Source: Christiangramia oceanisediminis (lineage in GTDB: Bacteria > Bacteroidota > Bacteroidia > Flavobacteriales > Flavobacteriaceae). Taken from it: 64,000 nucleotides of DNA. Made by a program: the position numbers and the translations under genes. This document shows positions 44,188 through 53,408 of this stretch, piece by piece (the stretch's first letter is position 1; every line of letters begins with the position of its first letter). The stretch covers positions 1 through 64,000 of the forward strand of contig NZ_JANCNS010000001.1 in the NCBI RefSeq assembly GCF_022570735.2, read 5' to 3'. The notes beneath the pieces were generated by a model. The model was not told where the DNA came from. It saw nothing but the letters and a program-made list of their open reading frames with translations, and ran no database searches.

Positions 44188-44831
44188 GAGAAATAATCTC
44201 TTTTAAAATATTTTAATTTCATTATAACCTTTGTTTTAAACCAAAAAGCCAACTGTTCTAGATTAGGATTTATAAAAATCAACTTTATACCCCCCTGAAA
44301 TTCATTAGGATCCTTTTTAGAAAATTTGCTATTTCTTTTGATGGAAACCATTGGCGCAAATTTGTGCTTAGGAAACATAAACCTTAAACTTTCAACTTGG
44401 TCTTTTCTATCCCCTTCTATTATTAGAATACATCTTGGACTTATGCTGTCTTTTAAGTTCTCTAAATACTCTTCCTTTCCATCAATTACTATTAAATCAA
44501 ATTTAATATCTCGCGGTAAATAATGAATACCATGGAATAAACGTAGCTCTCCATACGAATCCCCTAAGTTTCCAGGAATCTGATCCAGGCAGAACCTGTT
44601 ATTCTCAATACCGTAAACAATAGGCTGGAAGCCAAAACCAGCTTTTATGATAGAATCAGATATTGTACCGATCCCCACTCCTACTTCCAGGATATGTTTG
44701 GGCTGAAATTTTTTGATCAGTTTAATAATCTGCAGCACTGCATATTCACTGGCTATATACTGGCTACCTTCAGCCTGGGTGAATTTCCTGTGCTGTCTCT
44801 TTGTAAAATCTTTAATTGGAGTCAAGGTCAT
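44184..44831 (-). CDS. Class I SAM-dependent methyltransferase-like protein
   Basis: 215 residues. Motif I HILEVGVGIGTISDSIIKAGFGF (about 55-77), IENNRFCLDQIP, and FDLIVIDGK, as in O-methyltransferase-like folds. C-terminal GGIKLIFINPNLEQLAFWFKTKVIMKL is hydrophobic/basic and may contact the membrane. The gene is more AT-rich than its neighbours and overlaps both (4 and 20 bases). Substrate unknown. Confidence 0.8.
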   Translation of the reverse strand: MTLTPIKDFTKRQHRKFTQAEGSQYIASEYAVLQIIKLIKKFQPKHILEVGVGIGTISDSIIKAGFGFQPIVYGIENNRFCLDQIPGNLGDSYGELRLFHGIHYLPRDIKFDLIVIDGKEEYLENLKDSISPRCILIIEGDRKDQVESLRFMFPKHKFAPMVSIKRNSKFSKKDPNEFQGGIKLIFINPNLEQLAFWFKTKVIMKLKYFKRDYFS

Positions 44832-45825
44832 CCCAGTTTAAAAATTCCCACTGCTTAAGTTCTCTTTTGATAGGTTTCCCAATAACCTGCCGAAATTCGC
44901 TGGCCGGTATCCCTATTAATGCTGGTTTTTTGGCTTCCAGATCTTCAAAGCTCAAGACATGTCCGGTGTTCAGGGTTTTATTTACGGAAAGTGACTTTTC
45001 AAATATCTTTTTTAAGTCTGAAAAAATGGTATTATCCGATTTATCAACTGGATGTCCCAGCGCAACTTCAATATTCCTAACCGCCCTTACAAGATTTTTA
45101 ATTTCATCGATCTGGAGAGAAGAAGATGCATCAGGCCCAAAACTCTTACGACTGAAAACCACATGAAATTCCAGGATCTCGGCGCCCAATGTAATTGCCG
45201 CTATGCAGGTTTCGGGTCGGGCAGAATGATCGGAATAACCCGTTTTTAGACCATAGCATTGCTTCAGCTCAGGAATCACGTTTAATCCGTAATTTTCCGG
45301 TTGGGTAGGGTAAGATGTGGTACACTGTAAAATGGATAGCTCTACATCCCGTTCTTTCAAAAATGCGATGGTTTGATCGAGTTCCTCGTAAGAACTCATA
45401 CCAGAAGATAAGATCACTGGTTTTCCAGTCCTGGCAACCTTTTCCAGCAAAAGGAAATTCGTTATCTCACCTGAACCTATCTTATATCTTTTAACCCCTA
45501 ATTCTTCTAATAGGTCCACCGCAGCATTACTAAATGGTGAAGCAAGGAATTCAACTCCTTTTTCCTCACATCTTGATTTTAATAACTGCCATTGTTCAAT
45601 TGAAAACTCCATACGTTTCCAATAATCAAAGCGTGAATTATCCTGTTTTGAGAATTTGATACGGAAAGGTTCATATTTGCTGCTTTCAGCTTCTGCTATA
45701 TGAACCTGGAATTTTACGGTATCTATACCAGTTTCTGCCAAAGCATCGATATAACTCATTGCCATGCCCAGGCTTCCGTCATGGGCCTGCCCAATTTCAG
45801 CAATGATTTCAATTTTATTCTTCAT
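44812..45825 (-). CDS. neuB: Sialic-acid-type synthase NeuB
   Basis: 337 residues. Condenses phosphoenolpyruvate with ManNAc or an analog to make a nonulosonic acid. TIM-barrel segments IIAEIGQAHDGSLGMAMSYIDAL, DTVKFQVHIAEAESSKYEPF, LSILQCTTSYPTQPENYGLNVI and GYSDHS are typical; a SAF (antifreeze-like) domain occupies about 275-337. With NeuC and NeuA it completes the CMP-nonulosonate route. Confidence 0.95.
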   Translation of the reverse strand: MKNKIEIIAEIGQAHDGSLGMAMSYIDALAETGIDTVKFQVHIAEAESSKYEPFRIKFSKQDNSRFDYWKRMEFSIEQWQLLKSRCEEKGVEFLASPFSNAAVDLLEELGVKRYKIGSGEITNFLLLEKVARTGKPVILSSGMSSYEELDQTIAFLKERDVELSILQCTTSYPTQPENYGLNVIPELKQCYGLKTGYSDHSARPETCIAAITLGAEILEFHVVFSRKSFGPDASSSLQIDEIKNLVRAVRNIEVALGHPVDKSDNTIFSDLKKIFEKSLSVNKTLNTGHVLSFEDLEAKKPALIGIPASEFRQVIGKPIKRELKQWEFLNWDDLDSN

Positions 45826-46910
45826 TCCAGTTCTATTCGAAATTCGATACTTTTCAGATCACTTGCAATTTTAAAAGAATAATTGGCATCTCGATACTGG
45901 AACAGGATCTTTTTAAGAATTAAATCATTTACTTCCTTTAACGTTAAGTATATCTGAGTTTGTTTACCCATTACCTTCTTAAGGCTATACTTATTGCTGC
46001 CATAAAAAGGATCCAATGTGAAATTTGCTTTTACAACCCCTTTTATTGATTTTAACTCTTCCTCTAGAAAGTGTTCTACATGTGCTTTGATATTCAGGAT
46101 TTGCATCGAATAATCGGGTTTGGCAAGCCTCGCAGCCCTGGCTGGATCTATGATAGTTCCCATCCTGTGCTGGCTTTTAGGCCTTATGATTCCTCGTTTC
46201 TTATTTCGCAGGTAGTGACGCTCATTGATACGCATGATATTCTTTAGCCGTGGTTTTTCGGTGATCAGTTCATCTTCCGATCCTGAAAAGCTCTTATGCC
46301 ATTGATGATAAAAGAGGTCCCTGTCACATTTTTTACGCTTCAAACCATTGGCTTCCATCCTGTCGAATAGATCCACATCCTCTGCACCGTAAAAATGAAA
46401 AAACTCGTCAAAACCATCAATATCCTGAAAGGCATTCCTGCTGGCCAGGATCATTCCATTTACATTACCAAATCGATCTGCTTTCAAATCATCGAACTGA
46501 CTTTGATCGTGTAATTCTTTTGATTGCTCTTTGCTTAAATACCCCAATGAAAAAAGATAAAAAGCTTCAGGTGTACACATATCCTCAAAATGACTGGTAG
46601 CCATTGAGTGAAATACCAGATCAACATCGGCAATGAAAATATAAGGAGTATCGGCATTTAAGATACCATAATTAAGAGCCTTACTTTTATTCCATAGTAC
46701 CTGGGAAACATCGAGGGCATGCAAATCTGCAAAAGGGTATTCCTGAAAAATCCTTTGATAAGCCTGAACCAATTCCTTCGAACTGCCGTAATCAACAAAA
46801 ATAACCTGGAAATTATGTTTTTCCTGCCTTCTCAAAGACTCCAGGCTAATCCGAATCCGGTCCTGGTCCTTTTCTCGGTTGGCGTATATGATAGTTATTT
46901 TCGGGGGCAT
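45822..46910 (-). CDS. Glycosyltransferase family 2 with extra C-terminal domain
   Basis: 362 residues. N-terminal GT2 core: TIIYANREKDQDRIRISLESL, metal-binding IADVDLVFHS and FHFYGAEDVDLFDRMEANG, the latter as in galactosyltransferase/chondroitin-polymerase-like GT2 enzymes. The last about 95 residues (from HVEHFLEEELKSIKG) form a separate domain I do not recognise. Start codon just after the stop of a GT4 gene, with a 13-base gap. Confidence 0.88.
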   Translation of the reverse strand: MPPKITIIYANREKDQDRIRISLESLRRQEKHNFQVIFVDYGSSKELVQAYQRIFQEYPFADLHALDVSQVLWNKSKALNYGILNADTPYIFIADVDLVFHSMATSHFEDMCTPEAFYLFSLGYLSKEQSKELHDQSQFDDLKADRFGNVNGMILASRNAFQDIDGFDEFFHFYGAEDVDLFDRMEANGLKRKKCDRDLFYHQWHKSFSGSEDELITEKPRLKNIMRINERHYLRNKKRGIIRPKSQHRMGTIIDPARAARLAKPDYSMQILNIKAHVEHFLEEELKSIKGVVKANFTLDPFYGSNKYSLKKVMGKQTQIYLTLKEVNDLILKKILFQYRDANYSFKIASDLKSIEFRIELE

Positions 46911-46923
46911 ACAATTCGCAATA

Positions 46924-48078
46924 CTATTTATCTAAACTATTCTCTACTAATTTATACTTTTTAAGGACCTTTTCTTTGATAAACTTCCTATCCAGATTAG
47001 GTTTCCAATTTTCACTATTGAAATTCACTCCCTCTTTGAGCTCAATTTGTTTGTAATTCAACATATTACGAAACAATCCTGTTAATTTATCTATATCCTC
47101 AGGATCCTCGATAAGTAAGCCATTGAAACCATCATCAATAATTTCTCCTGAGGCACCACCTGGATTTGACTGGATTGGAAAGGCTCCCATTACCAATGCT
47201 TCCAGCAAGGTATTAGGCATTCCATCTGATAAGCTGTTCCCAATATACAGTATTGATCTTCCAAGTAATTCCATAACCTGAGAATGAGGCATATTTTGAT
47301 AAACCTTTAAGTTTGGCCAGTTCGAAAATTCAGATTCCCTAACAAAATCAATCACCTTAGGATCGGCCCCAAATATCGTCATTTGGTAATGATCTAATTC
47401 TTCCTTTAGAGGCAACAGACTTTTTAATACCTGGATCGCCCTGCCATGAATTCCCTGGTAACCTTTAATGGCAATATTTTTTCTGAGTTCAAAATCTATC
47501 GAAAACTTATTCCATTTGGCCAGGTCATATCCTCCCCCACCTGGAAAGCTCCCAAGGTAAATACCCCTAAAACCAATACGTTCAGCTAAATGATGATCCC
47601 GGTAACAATCGGTGAATAAATAATCAATATTTCCAAGGACTTGTTTAATGTCCTGTAAATGCTCATCACACTGGCTATAATAATACAGATCACTTCCCCA
47701 GGTGCTTAGGATCCATTTTATCTTAGGAAATTTTTTAATTACCGGCAGGGTCGCCACAGCCGTTTTATAAATGATGAAATTATGAATTACATCGGGTTCT
47801 ATTCTCCTTATCTGGACCTCTAATTCCTTTTGAAAGTCCCGTTCATTAAAGTGATTGATCAATTTTGTTAATCCAGGAAAATTCTTTTTTAGCAGGTATC
47901 TACCGTGAAAATCCCATTTATATCGCCAACCGGTGATCTGTTCAGCAAAATCGATCTTTTCAACCCTCGTATTGGAATCCATGACATCCATCCAATAAAC
48001 CTCGTGGCCAGAATCCTTTAGCTGCTCAGTCCAGTTAAAGAAATGCGGGGCGAATATGGAAACCATAAGTATCTTCAT
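46924..48078 (-). CDS. Glycosyltransferase family 4
   Basis: 384 residues, GT-B. N-terminal MVSIFAPHFFNWTEQLKDSGHEV and C-terminal SDGMPNTLLEALVMGAFPIQSNPGGASGEII with E(x7)E. Four-base overlap with the upstream GT4 gene. Donor unknown. Confidence 0.92.
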   Translation of the reverse strand: MKILMVSIFAPHFFNWTEQLKDSGHEVYWMDVMDSNTRVEKIDFAEQITGWRYKWDFHGRYLLKKNFPGLTKLINHFNERDFQKELEVQIRRIEPDVIHNFIIYKTAVATLPVIKKFPKIKWILSTWGSDLYYYSQCDEHLQDIKQVLGNIDYLFTDCYRDHHLAERIGFRGIYLGSFPGGGGYDLAKWNKFSIDFELRKNIAIKGYQGIHGRAIQVLKSLLPLKEELDHYQMTIFGADPKVIDFVRESEFSNWPNLKVYQNMPHSQVMELLGRSILYIGNSLSDGMPNTLLEALVMGAFPIQSNPGGASGEIIDDGFNGLLIEDPEDIDKLTGLFRNMLNYKQIELKEGVNFNSENWKPNLDRKFIKEKVLKKYKLVENSLDK

Positions 48079-49310
48079 GGTTTTCTTAGATTTTCAATCA
48101 TTTTTTTTAAATGAGACGAAGAAAGATATTCAAACTGATCTTCATAGTCCATTTCTAATGAACCAGATTCCCATTTCTTATACAGTATTTCAACATGATT
48201 GGATATGCGTTTCATATCATCTATAGAAGACCAGTAGGGATAATCAGGCCCTAAAATTCTTCTTACCTCACTAACAACGGGCCCCAGGACCAAAATTGGT
48301 TTTCGTGTTCGAATACAGTGGGGAAATTTACCGGGAAGAAAAGGGCTTGATGTCGCTTTCGCTTCCAGAATTATATTTACACTTGCCCGGTTTTGCAACC
48401 AGGTCACTTCTTCAAAGCTCTTATTTTCGCAAATCGAGATAATCCTTGGTTCCTCTTTAGAAATTCCTTTCAGGTATTCCTCATAGTGAGGAGCAGGACC
48501 AATGAGGATTAATTTAGCTTTGGCACTTGGATTATTCAATAGAAAACTCCTGAATCCTTCTACTAATCCTTTCGGTTTTCTCGCCTGAAGTAGGTTTCCG
48601 GCGTGCAGCAAAATAAATTCTGTGGGATCGATTTTAAGAAAGTCTGGTTTCCGTTCCCTTACCTCATCAGCAATCTGGTGTGGAATTACAATCCCTTTTT
48701 CCCTAAATGGCCTATAGTGCTTTCCCATTAATTCCATCAGCAATTCTGAAGGAAAAGCGGTATATGTACAACAATCGGCTATCGATTTCATAAATTGCTG
48801 TTTAAGTTCATGTCCTGGTTCTTTCCAGGTATATGGCTTCGGGTACCAGTGCATTGGATAAGGATCATGAATATAAGCGATCCATTTATCATGGAGTTCG
48901 GGCATTCTCAAAAGCGCATGATGTGGCCTGAAGCTCCCTCCCTGGCTAAGGCTAAGGATCCAGTCTGGCGAAAAATTCTTTTCCTTTTTAAGGGCAGCTA
49001 TTATACTATTTCGATCATTCTTTAAGGTAAAAGAAAAGCCGGTTTTTTTTTCTATTTTAGGATTAAGACTTAATTTTAAATAACTTCTTAAATATCTTTC
49101 TATTCTACTTAAAAAGAAGAGTAAACTATATCGATTCTCTGGTATTAATATTGTCCTTAAATTTTCTAACTCAATTTGCTTTCTCGAATAATGAAATACT
49201 TTACACTTAAAACCGGCCTGCGCGAGGTTTTGAATTAGAGCAAGATTTGCTTTTGCGCCGCTTCCCTGATTTGCATCTATGGATTCTGCAACAATTAGTA
49301 TGCGTTTCAT
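48075..49310 (-). CDS. Putative glycosyltransferase (GT-B)
   Basis: 411 residues. Begins KRILIVAESIDANQGSGAKANLALIQNLAQAG, GT4-like, and has PTEFILLHAGNLLQARKPKGLVEGF and ILEAKATSSPFLPGKFPHCIRTRKPILVLGP in the donor half. The canonical EAMA(x)G element is replaced by FPHCIRTRKPI, so it is a more distant GT4 relative. The upstream wecB stop and its start are adjacent with no gap. Confidence 0.85.
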   Translation of the reverse strand: MKRILIVAESIDANQGSGAKANLALIQNLAQAGFKCKVFHYSRKQIELENLRTILIPENRYSLLFFLSRIERYLRSYLKLSLNPKIEKKTGFSFTLKNDRNSIIAALKKEKNFSPDWILSLSQGGSFRPHHALLRMPELHDKWIAYIHDPYPMHWYPKPYTWKEPGHELKQQFMKSIADCCTYTAFPSELLMELMGKHYRPFREKGIVIPHQIADEVRERKPDFLKIDPTEFILLHAGNLLQARKPKGLVEGFRSFLLNNPSAKAKLILIGPAPHYEEYLKGISKEEPRIISICENKSFEEVTWLQNRASVNIILEAKATSSPFLPGKFPHCIRTRKPILVLGPVVSEVRRILGPDYPYWSSIDDMKRISNHVEILYKKWESGSLEMDYEDQFEYLSSSHLKKMIENLRKP

Positions 49311-50429
49311 TCACCGTTGGTTATCTCCGAAATTATCATTAATTGACCTAACAATTCTTATTGCTGCTTTTCCATCTCCATAAGGATTTTTTAGCTTTTG
49401 GCTTCTTCGAGAATCCTTTAATAACCTAGAAGCTTCTCTTATTATTTTGTCCCTTTGAGTACCCACAAGAATCGAAAAGCCTGCTTCTACGCCTTCCATC
49501 CTCTCAGAAAAATCACGAGTGACCAGTATTTTTTTATTAAATGCAGGTGCCTCCTCCTGAATCCCTCCTGAATCTGAAATGATAAACTCGCAGTTTTTCA
49601 TCAAGTATAACATGACCGGATAACTAACTGGGTTAATAAGATGAATGTTATTAATATCCCCTAATTTTTTATAGACAGTATCTCTAACATTTGGATTAAG
49701 ATGTACGGGATATACAAAATCAATTTTTTCAATTTTTACGATTTCAAGCATTGCTTCGCATAGATTCTCGATACCTTCCCCAAAACTTTCCCTACGATGA
49801 CCTGTAACAAGGATAAATTTATTTAAAGATTCTAATGGTATGCCAGTTAAATTTGAAATCTCATGATTTGACAATTCTTCAATTTTTCTTTTTCCAAACT
49901 CAAGAGCATCAACAACCGTGTTACCTGTGACTAATATACCTTCTTCTTCTATGTTTTCCTTAAGCAAATTTTGCTTCGCAGAAATCGTTGGTGAAAAATG
50001 GAAAGTGGCCATTCTACTAATTAATTGTCTATTTATTTCTTCAGGAAAGGGAGACGTTTTATTATAAGTTCTTAAACCTGCCTCAACATGACCAATTTTT
50101 ATTTCACGATGAAATGCGGCCAAAGAAGTGAAAGCTGCAGTAGTAGTATCTCCATGTACCAAGACAAGATCAGGCTTCTCATTTTCTAGGATACTATCCA
50201 CCTTTCTAAGAATATTTGATCCAAGATCATTCAGCCGCTGATTTTTCTTCATGAGATCCAAATTAAATTCAGGTCTTATATTAAAAAAATTCAACGTCTG
50301 TTGAAGCATTTCACGATGTTGGCCCGTAACACAAACCTTAAAGTCTATTTTTTGCATCTGTAATTCATGAATAATAGGTGCCATTTTTATAGCTTCCGGT
50401 CGCGTACCAAAAAATAAAATCAATTTCAT
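49311..50429 (-). CDS. wecB: UDP-N-acetylglucosamine 2-epimerase (non-hydrolysing)
   Basis: 372 residues. Interconverts UDP-GlcNAc and UDP-ManNAc. FGTRPEAIKMAPIIHEL at the N-terminus, LVHGDTTTAAFTSLAAFHREIKIGHVEAGLRT and SDSGGIQEEAPAF are hallmark WecB segments. No UDP-ManNAc dehydrogenase (WecC) is in the window. The locus thus has both a hydrolysing (NeuC) and a non-hydrolysing epimerase acting on the same starting sugar. Confidence 0.96.
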   Translation of the reverse strand: MKLILFFGTRPEAIKMAPIIHELQMQKIDFKVCVTGQHREMLQQTLNFFNIRPEFNLDLMKKNQRLNDLGSNILRKVDSILENEKPDLVLVHGDTTTAAFTSLAAFHREIKIGHVEAGLRTYNKTSPFPEEINRQLISRMATFHFSPTISAKQNLLKENIEEEGILVTGNTVVDALEFGKRKIEELSNHEISNLTGIPLESLNKFILVTGHRRESFGEGIENLCEAMLEIVKIEKIDFVYPVHLNPNVRDTVYKKLGDINNIHLINPVSYPVMLYLMKNCEFIISDSGGIQEEAPAFNKKILVTRDFSERMEGVEAGFSILVGTQRDKIIREASRLLKDSRRSQKLKNPYGDGKAAIRIVRSINDNFGDNQR

Positions 50430-51385
50430 AAACCGATTCTTTTCAGTATAGGCTTCACTCTCTTATACAAGTAAATTTTTGTATTCAAATAAAATTTTAA
50501 ATCAACCCTAATTCCGTTTTCCATAAAAAAATTTTTATATTTTTCAATTAAGGATTTATCTACTCTATCACATTGCACATATAAATTCATTGCCTTCCAC
50601 TGGAAAAAAGCATCTACAAATATGTCATTAAATTCTAATGTAGCTTTCATTAAACGGAGACTTAAAATATTAGATTTTATGCTTATATTAGTGAAATTTG
50701 AGCTAATTCTAACTCCCGAATGTTCCCCATAAAAGGCATAACAACCGTCTGTATTAAAAACATTTTGACTATTCACCAAGACTCTACACATAAATTCAGC
50801 ATCATCATTTAGAGTCAAACTCGAATTCCAAAGACCCGCAATTCGAATAATATTTTTCGGAATCAAGTACGTATGTAGTGGCAAAAAAGTTTTTTTTTCT
50901 GTAATCCTTTCAAAAACGGATTGAACTGTAAAAAAACCTTCCCCTGGAAAAGGGCTTTTTGGTTCAAGTTTCTTTTTTGGCCAAAATAAATCCCATGGAC
51001 ATGTCGCAACGGTCAACTGATCTTTTATTTTTTCCAAAATCCTCACTTGTAAATGAAGTTTATTATTAGATAAGAAATCATCATCATCTAGCCATTGAAT
51101 ATAATTCCCTTTACTTTTTTGAAATCCAAAATTCCTGCATGAAGCAGCTCCTTTCTTTAACTCAATTGGTCTATTGAAATATTTGAATCTTGAGTCATTC
51201 TTGCTAAACCCATCCAATAACATTCTTGTTTGCATTGAGTTTTCATCATCTATAACAAGACATTCCCAATTCTTAAAAATTTGGAGTTTCAAAGATTTGA
51301 GAGTTTCCACAAGTCTTTCTCTTCTGTTGAAGGTTGGGATGATAATGGATACTGTTGGATACAAATTTTTCATTTTTAAATCCAA
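50426..51385 (-). CDS. Glycosyltransferase family 2
   Basis: 319 residues. N-terminal GT2 core SIIIPTFNRRERLVETLKSL, NWECLVIDDENSM, KGAASCRNFGFQKSKGNYIQWLDDDDFL. One of five related GT2 proteins of this locus sharing the NWEC motif and WhDDDD metal site. AT-rich. Overlaps the upstream paralog by ten bases. Confidence 0.92.
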   Translation of the reverse strand: MDLKMKNLYPTVSIIIPTFNRRERLVETLKSLKLQIFKNWECLVIDDENSMQTRMLLDGFSKNDSRFKYFNRPIELKKGAASCRNFGFQKSKGNYIQWLDDDDFLSNNKLHLQVRILEKIKDQLTVATCPWDLFWPKKKLEPKSPFPGEGFFTVQSVFERITEKKTFLPLHTYLIPKNIIRIAGLWNSSLTLNDDAEFMCRVLVNSQNVFNTDGCYAFYGEHSGVRISSNFTNISIKSNILSLRLMKATLEFNDIFVDAFFQWKAMNLYVQCDRVDKSLIEKYKNFFMENGIRVDLKFYLNTKIYLYKRVKPILKRIGL

Positions 51386-52332
51386 GTAGCTATTTTGGCA
51401 AAAACTTTCCTATTGAACTTTGTTGTAACTAATAAAAATTTTAAAAAAACATTTAATTTATATGGTAGTTTGTTCTCTTGAACATAGCACAACAAACCCT
51501 TAATGTATAAAGGTTTATAATTATAATGACTAAATGTTATTGCCAAAAATTTAATACTGGTTTTTGTATGTAATTTTTTTTTAGTTAAAAAATGAAGAAT
51601 TTTTATCCTAACAATTGCAGATGTTTTTTCTTTTAGAAAATTTTCATCATTCCCTAAAGTAATTGAATCCTTATGTTTTCTATATTGGAATAAATATTTA
51701 TCAACGGCAGAGTAATTTCCAGGATATGTATAACCTATCCTTGTGTATAGCTCCCACTCTTCTGCATAATCCAAAGATTCATCAAATTTAAATTCTTTAA
51801 ATATCTCTATATTCCACAAAGGACTCAAACTATTCATCTTCAAAGCACCTGTTAAAATTGCATCACCAAGATGCCTATGAGATAGATTATAATCTGGTCT
51901 TTCTATTATCACTTTGCCGTTATCCTTTATTTTAAGCTTTTCGAACTTGCAAACTGTAAAATTAAGTGTGGGATTATCTAGAAATGGATTCATTTGCAAC
52001 TCCAATTTCAAAGGATGCATCAAATCATCATCATCAAAAAATTGAATGTACCTGGCACCTTTTTTAAAAGCTAAATCTAGACCAAAATTTCTAGTCCCGG
52101 ACAGGCCTTGTTTATAACCTGCTGGTTTTCTATAATAACTAAACCGATTATCATCTTTAATAATTGCTTTGATAACCGTTTCACTATTATCTAAGGAGTT
52201 ATCATCGGTTATAAAACATTCCCAGTTTTTGTAAGTTTGTTCTTTTATGGACCTCAAGGTTTCCCCTATTAAGTGAGCTCGATTGAAGGACGCTAAAAGG
52301 ATTACGACCAGCGGTTCATAATTATCCTTCAT
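51376..52332 (-). CDS. Glycosyltransferase family 2
   Basis: 318 residues. VVILLASFNRAHLIGETLRSIKEQTYKNWECFITDDNS followed by GTRNFGLDLAFKKGARYIQFFDDDDLMHPLKLELQ. NWEC-type paralog. The C-terminal 100 residues are basic and aromatic. First gene of the left part of the locus after the inserted GT14 gene; promoter for this part must lie in the 118 bases between them, but no clean consensus is visible. Confidence 0.92.
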   Translation of the reverse strand: MKDNYEPLVVILLASFNRAHLIGETLRSIKEQTYKNWECFITDDNSLDNSETVIKAIIKDDNRFSYYRKPAGYKQGLSGTRNFGLDLAFKKGARYIQFFDDDDLMHPLKLELQMNPFLDNPTLNFTVCKFEKLKIKDNGKVIIERPDYNLSHRHLGDAILTGALKMNSLSPLWNIEIFKEFKFDESLDYAEEWELYTRIGYTYPGNYSAVDKYLFQYRKHKDSITLGNDENFLKEKTSAIVRIKILHFLTKKKLHTKTSIKFLAITFSHYNYKPLYIKGLLCYVQENKLPYKLNVFLKFLLVTTKFNRKVFAKIATWI

Positions 52333-52450
52333 ACATTAAAAAAGTAATTTCAAAAATTAGATAATATCAAACTTAAAGATTTTTAAGGTTTTAATCATGA
52401 TATAAATAAATTAGTTAATAACCGAAAAACTTAAGTTACTTTGACTATTA

Positions 52451-53395
52451 ATGGAACTACATTATATTATACTAGCTCATAGGGCCCCAAAACAGGTATT
52501 TCGGCTGATCAAATCACTTGACTCTGCGTCTAGCAGATTTTACGTTCATATAGATAAGAACACTTCAATTGACAAATTCAAAAGAAACATTGATCTTCCC
52601 AACGTTTATTTTCTTGAGAAAAATAAAAGGTATTCTGGAATGTGGGGGGACATTGGAATTGTACTTGCTACCTTACAGGCGTTCAAAGAAATTAAAACTA
52701 CTACTCAGGATAGCTTTTGCATCATTTTGAGTGGGCAAGACTACCCGTTGCATTCCTCTAAATATATTGTTGACTTTTTTGCAAAAAATAGAAATAACAT
52801 CTTTATAGATGTTTTTCCTATTCCGAATCCAGAATGGGCCGAATGTGGTCTAAATCGTCTTCAAAAATATAAATTCAATTGGGGAACTGGACGTGGAGAT
52901 TATTTTCTTTTGCCATCTATTTATGATAAGGATTTTTATAAAATAGGAAATATTGGAAAAATTAAATTTCTTATAAAAAGAGGTGAATTTAAAACCCTAT
53001 TTAATATTTTTCGAACGAGAGACTTTCCTAGGAATTTAAAACCTTTCGGCGGATCACAATGGTTTGCTTTACCTATAAAGGTAGTTAAGCAAATTATTGT
53101 TTTTTTAGAAGAGCACCCAGATTATTTGGCATTTCATAAATATACATTGTTACCTGATGAAATTTTCTTTCACAGTATTATTATGGCAATTAATAACAAA
53201 TTGAATTTAAAAATAAAACCTGGCTTGACATATACTAATTGGACAGACAAAAGAATATCCATCCCTGCAACATTTACTTCAGGTAATTTAGAGGAATTAA
53301 AAAAAGCAGCCGACACGAAACTTTTTGCTCGAAAATTTGACCTGAATTTAGATTCTACAGTTTTAAATGAAATTGATCAAATAATTAAAAAGTAG
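52451..53395 (+). CDS. Core-2/I-branching-type glycosyltransferase (GT14)
   Basis: 314 residues. LHYIILAHRAPKQVFRLIKSL, FYVHIDKN, SGQDYPLHSSKYIVDFF, GGSQWFALP and LLPDEIFFHSIIM are the ordered motifs of the GT14 branching N-acetylglucosaminyl-/xylosyltransferase family. It would add a branching sugar, possibly GlcNAc. It is the only rightward gene in more than 38 kb of leftward genes, AT-rich, 13 bases from the end of the convergent GT2 gene; probably a separate acquisition with its own promoter. Confidence 0.88.
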   Translation: MELHYIILAHRAPKQVFRLIKSLDSASSRFYVHIDKNTSIDKFKRNIDLPNVYFLEKNKRYSGMWGDIGIVLATLQAFKEIKTTTQDSFCIILSGQDYPLHSSKYIVDFFAKNRNNIFIDVFPIPNPEWAECGLNRLQKYKFNWGTGRGDYFLLPSIYDKDFYKIGNIGKIKFLIKRGEFKTLFNIFRTRDFPRNLKPFGGSQWFALPIKVVKQIIVFLEEHPDYLAFHKYTLLPDEIFFHSIIMAINNKLNLKIKPGLTYTNWTDKRISIPATFTSGNLEELKKAADTKLFARKFDLNLDSTVLNEIDQIIKK

Positions 53396-53403
53396 AACTT
53401 TTT
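53387..53403. terminator. Weak AT-rich hairpin between convergent genes
   Basis: AAAAAGT-AGA-ACTTTTT overlaps the stop codon of the GT14 gene. Seven A/T-rich pairs; could end either transcript, but weakly. Confidence 0.3.
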
Positions 53404-53408
53404 AGAAA

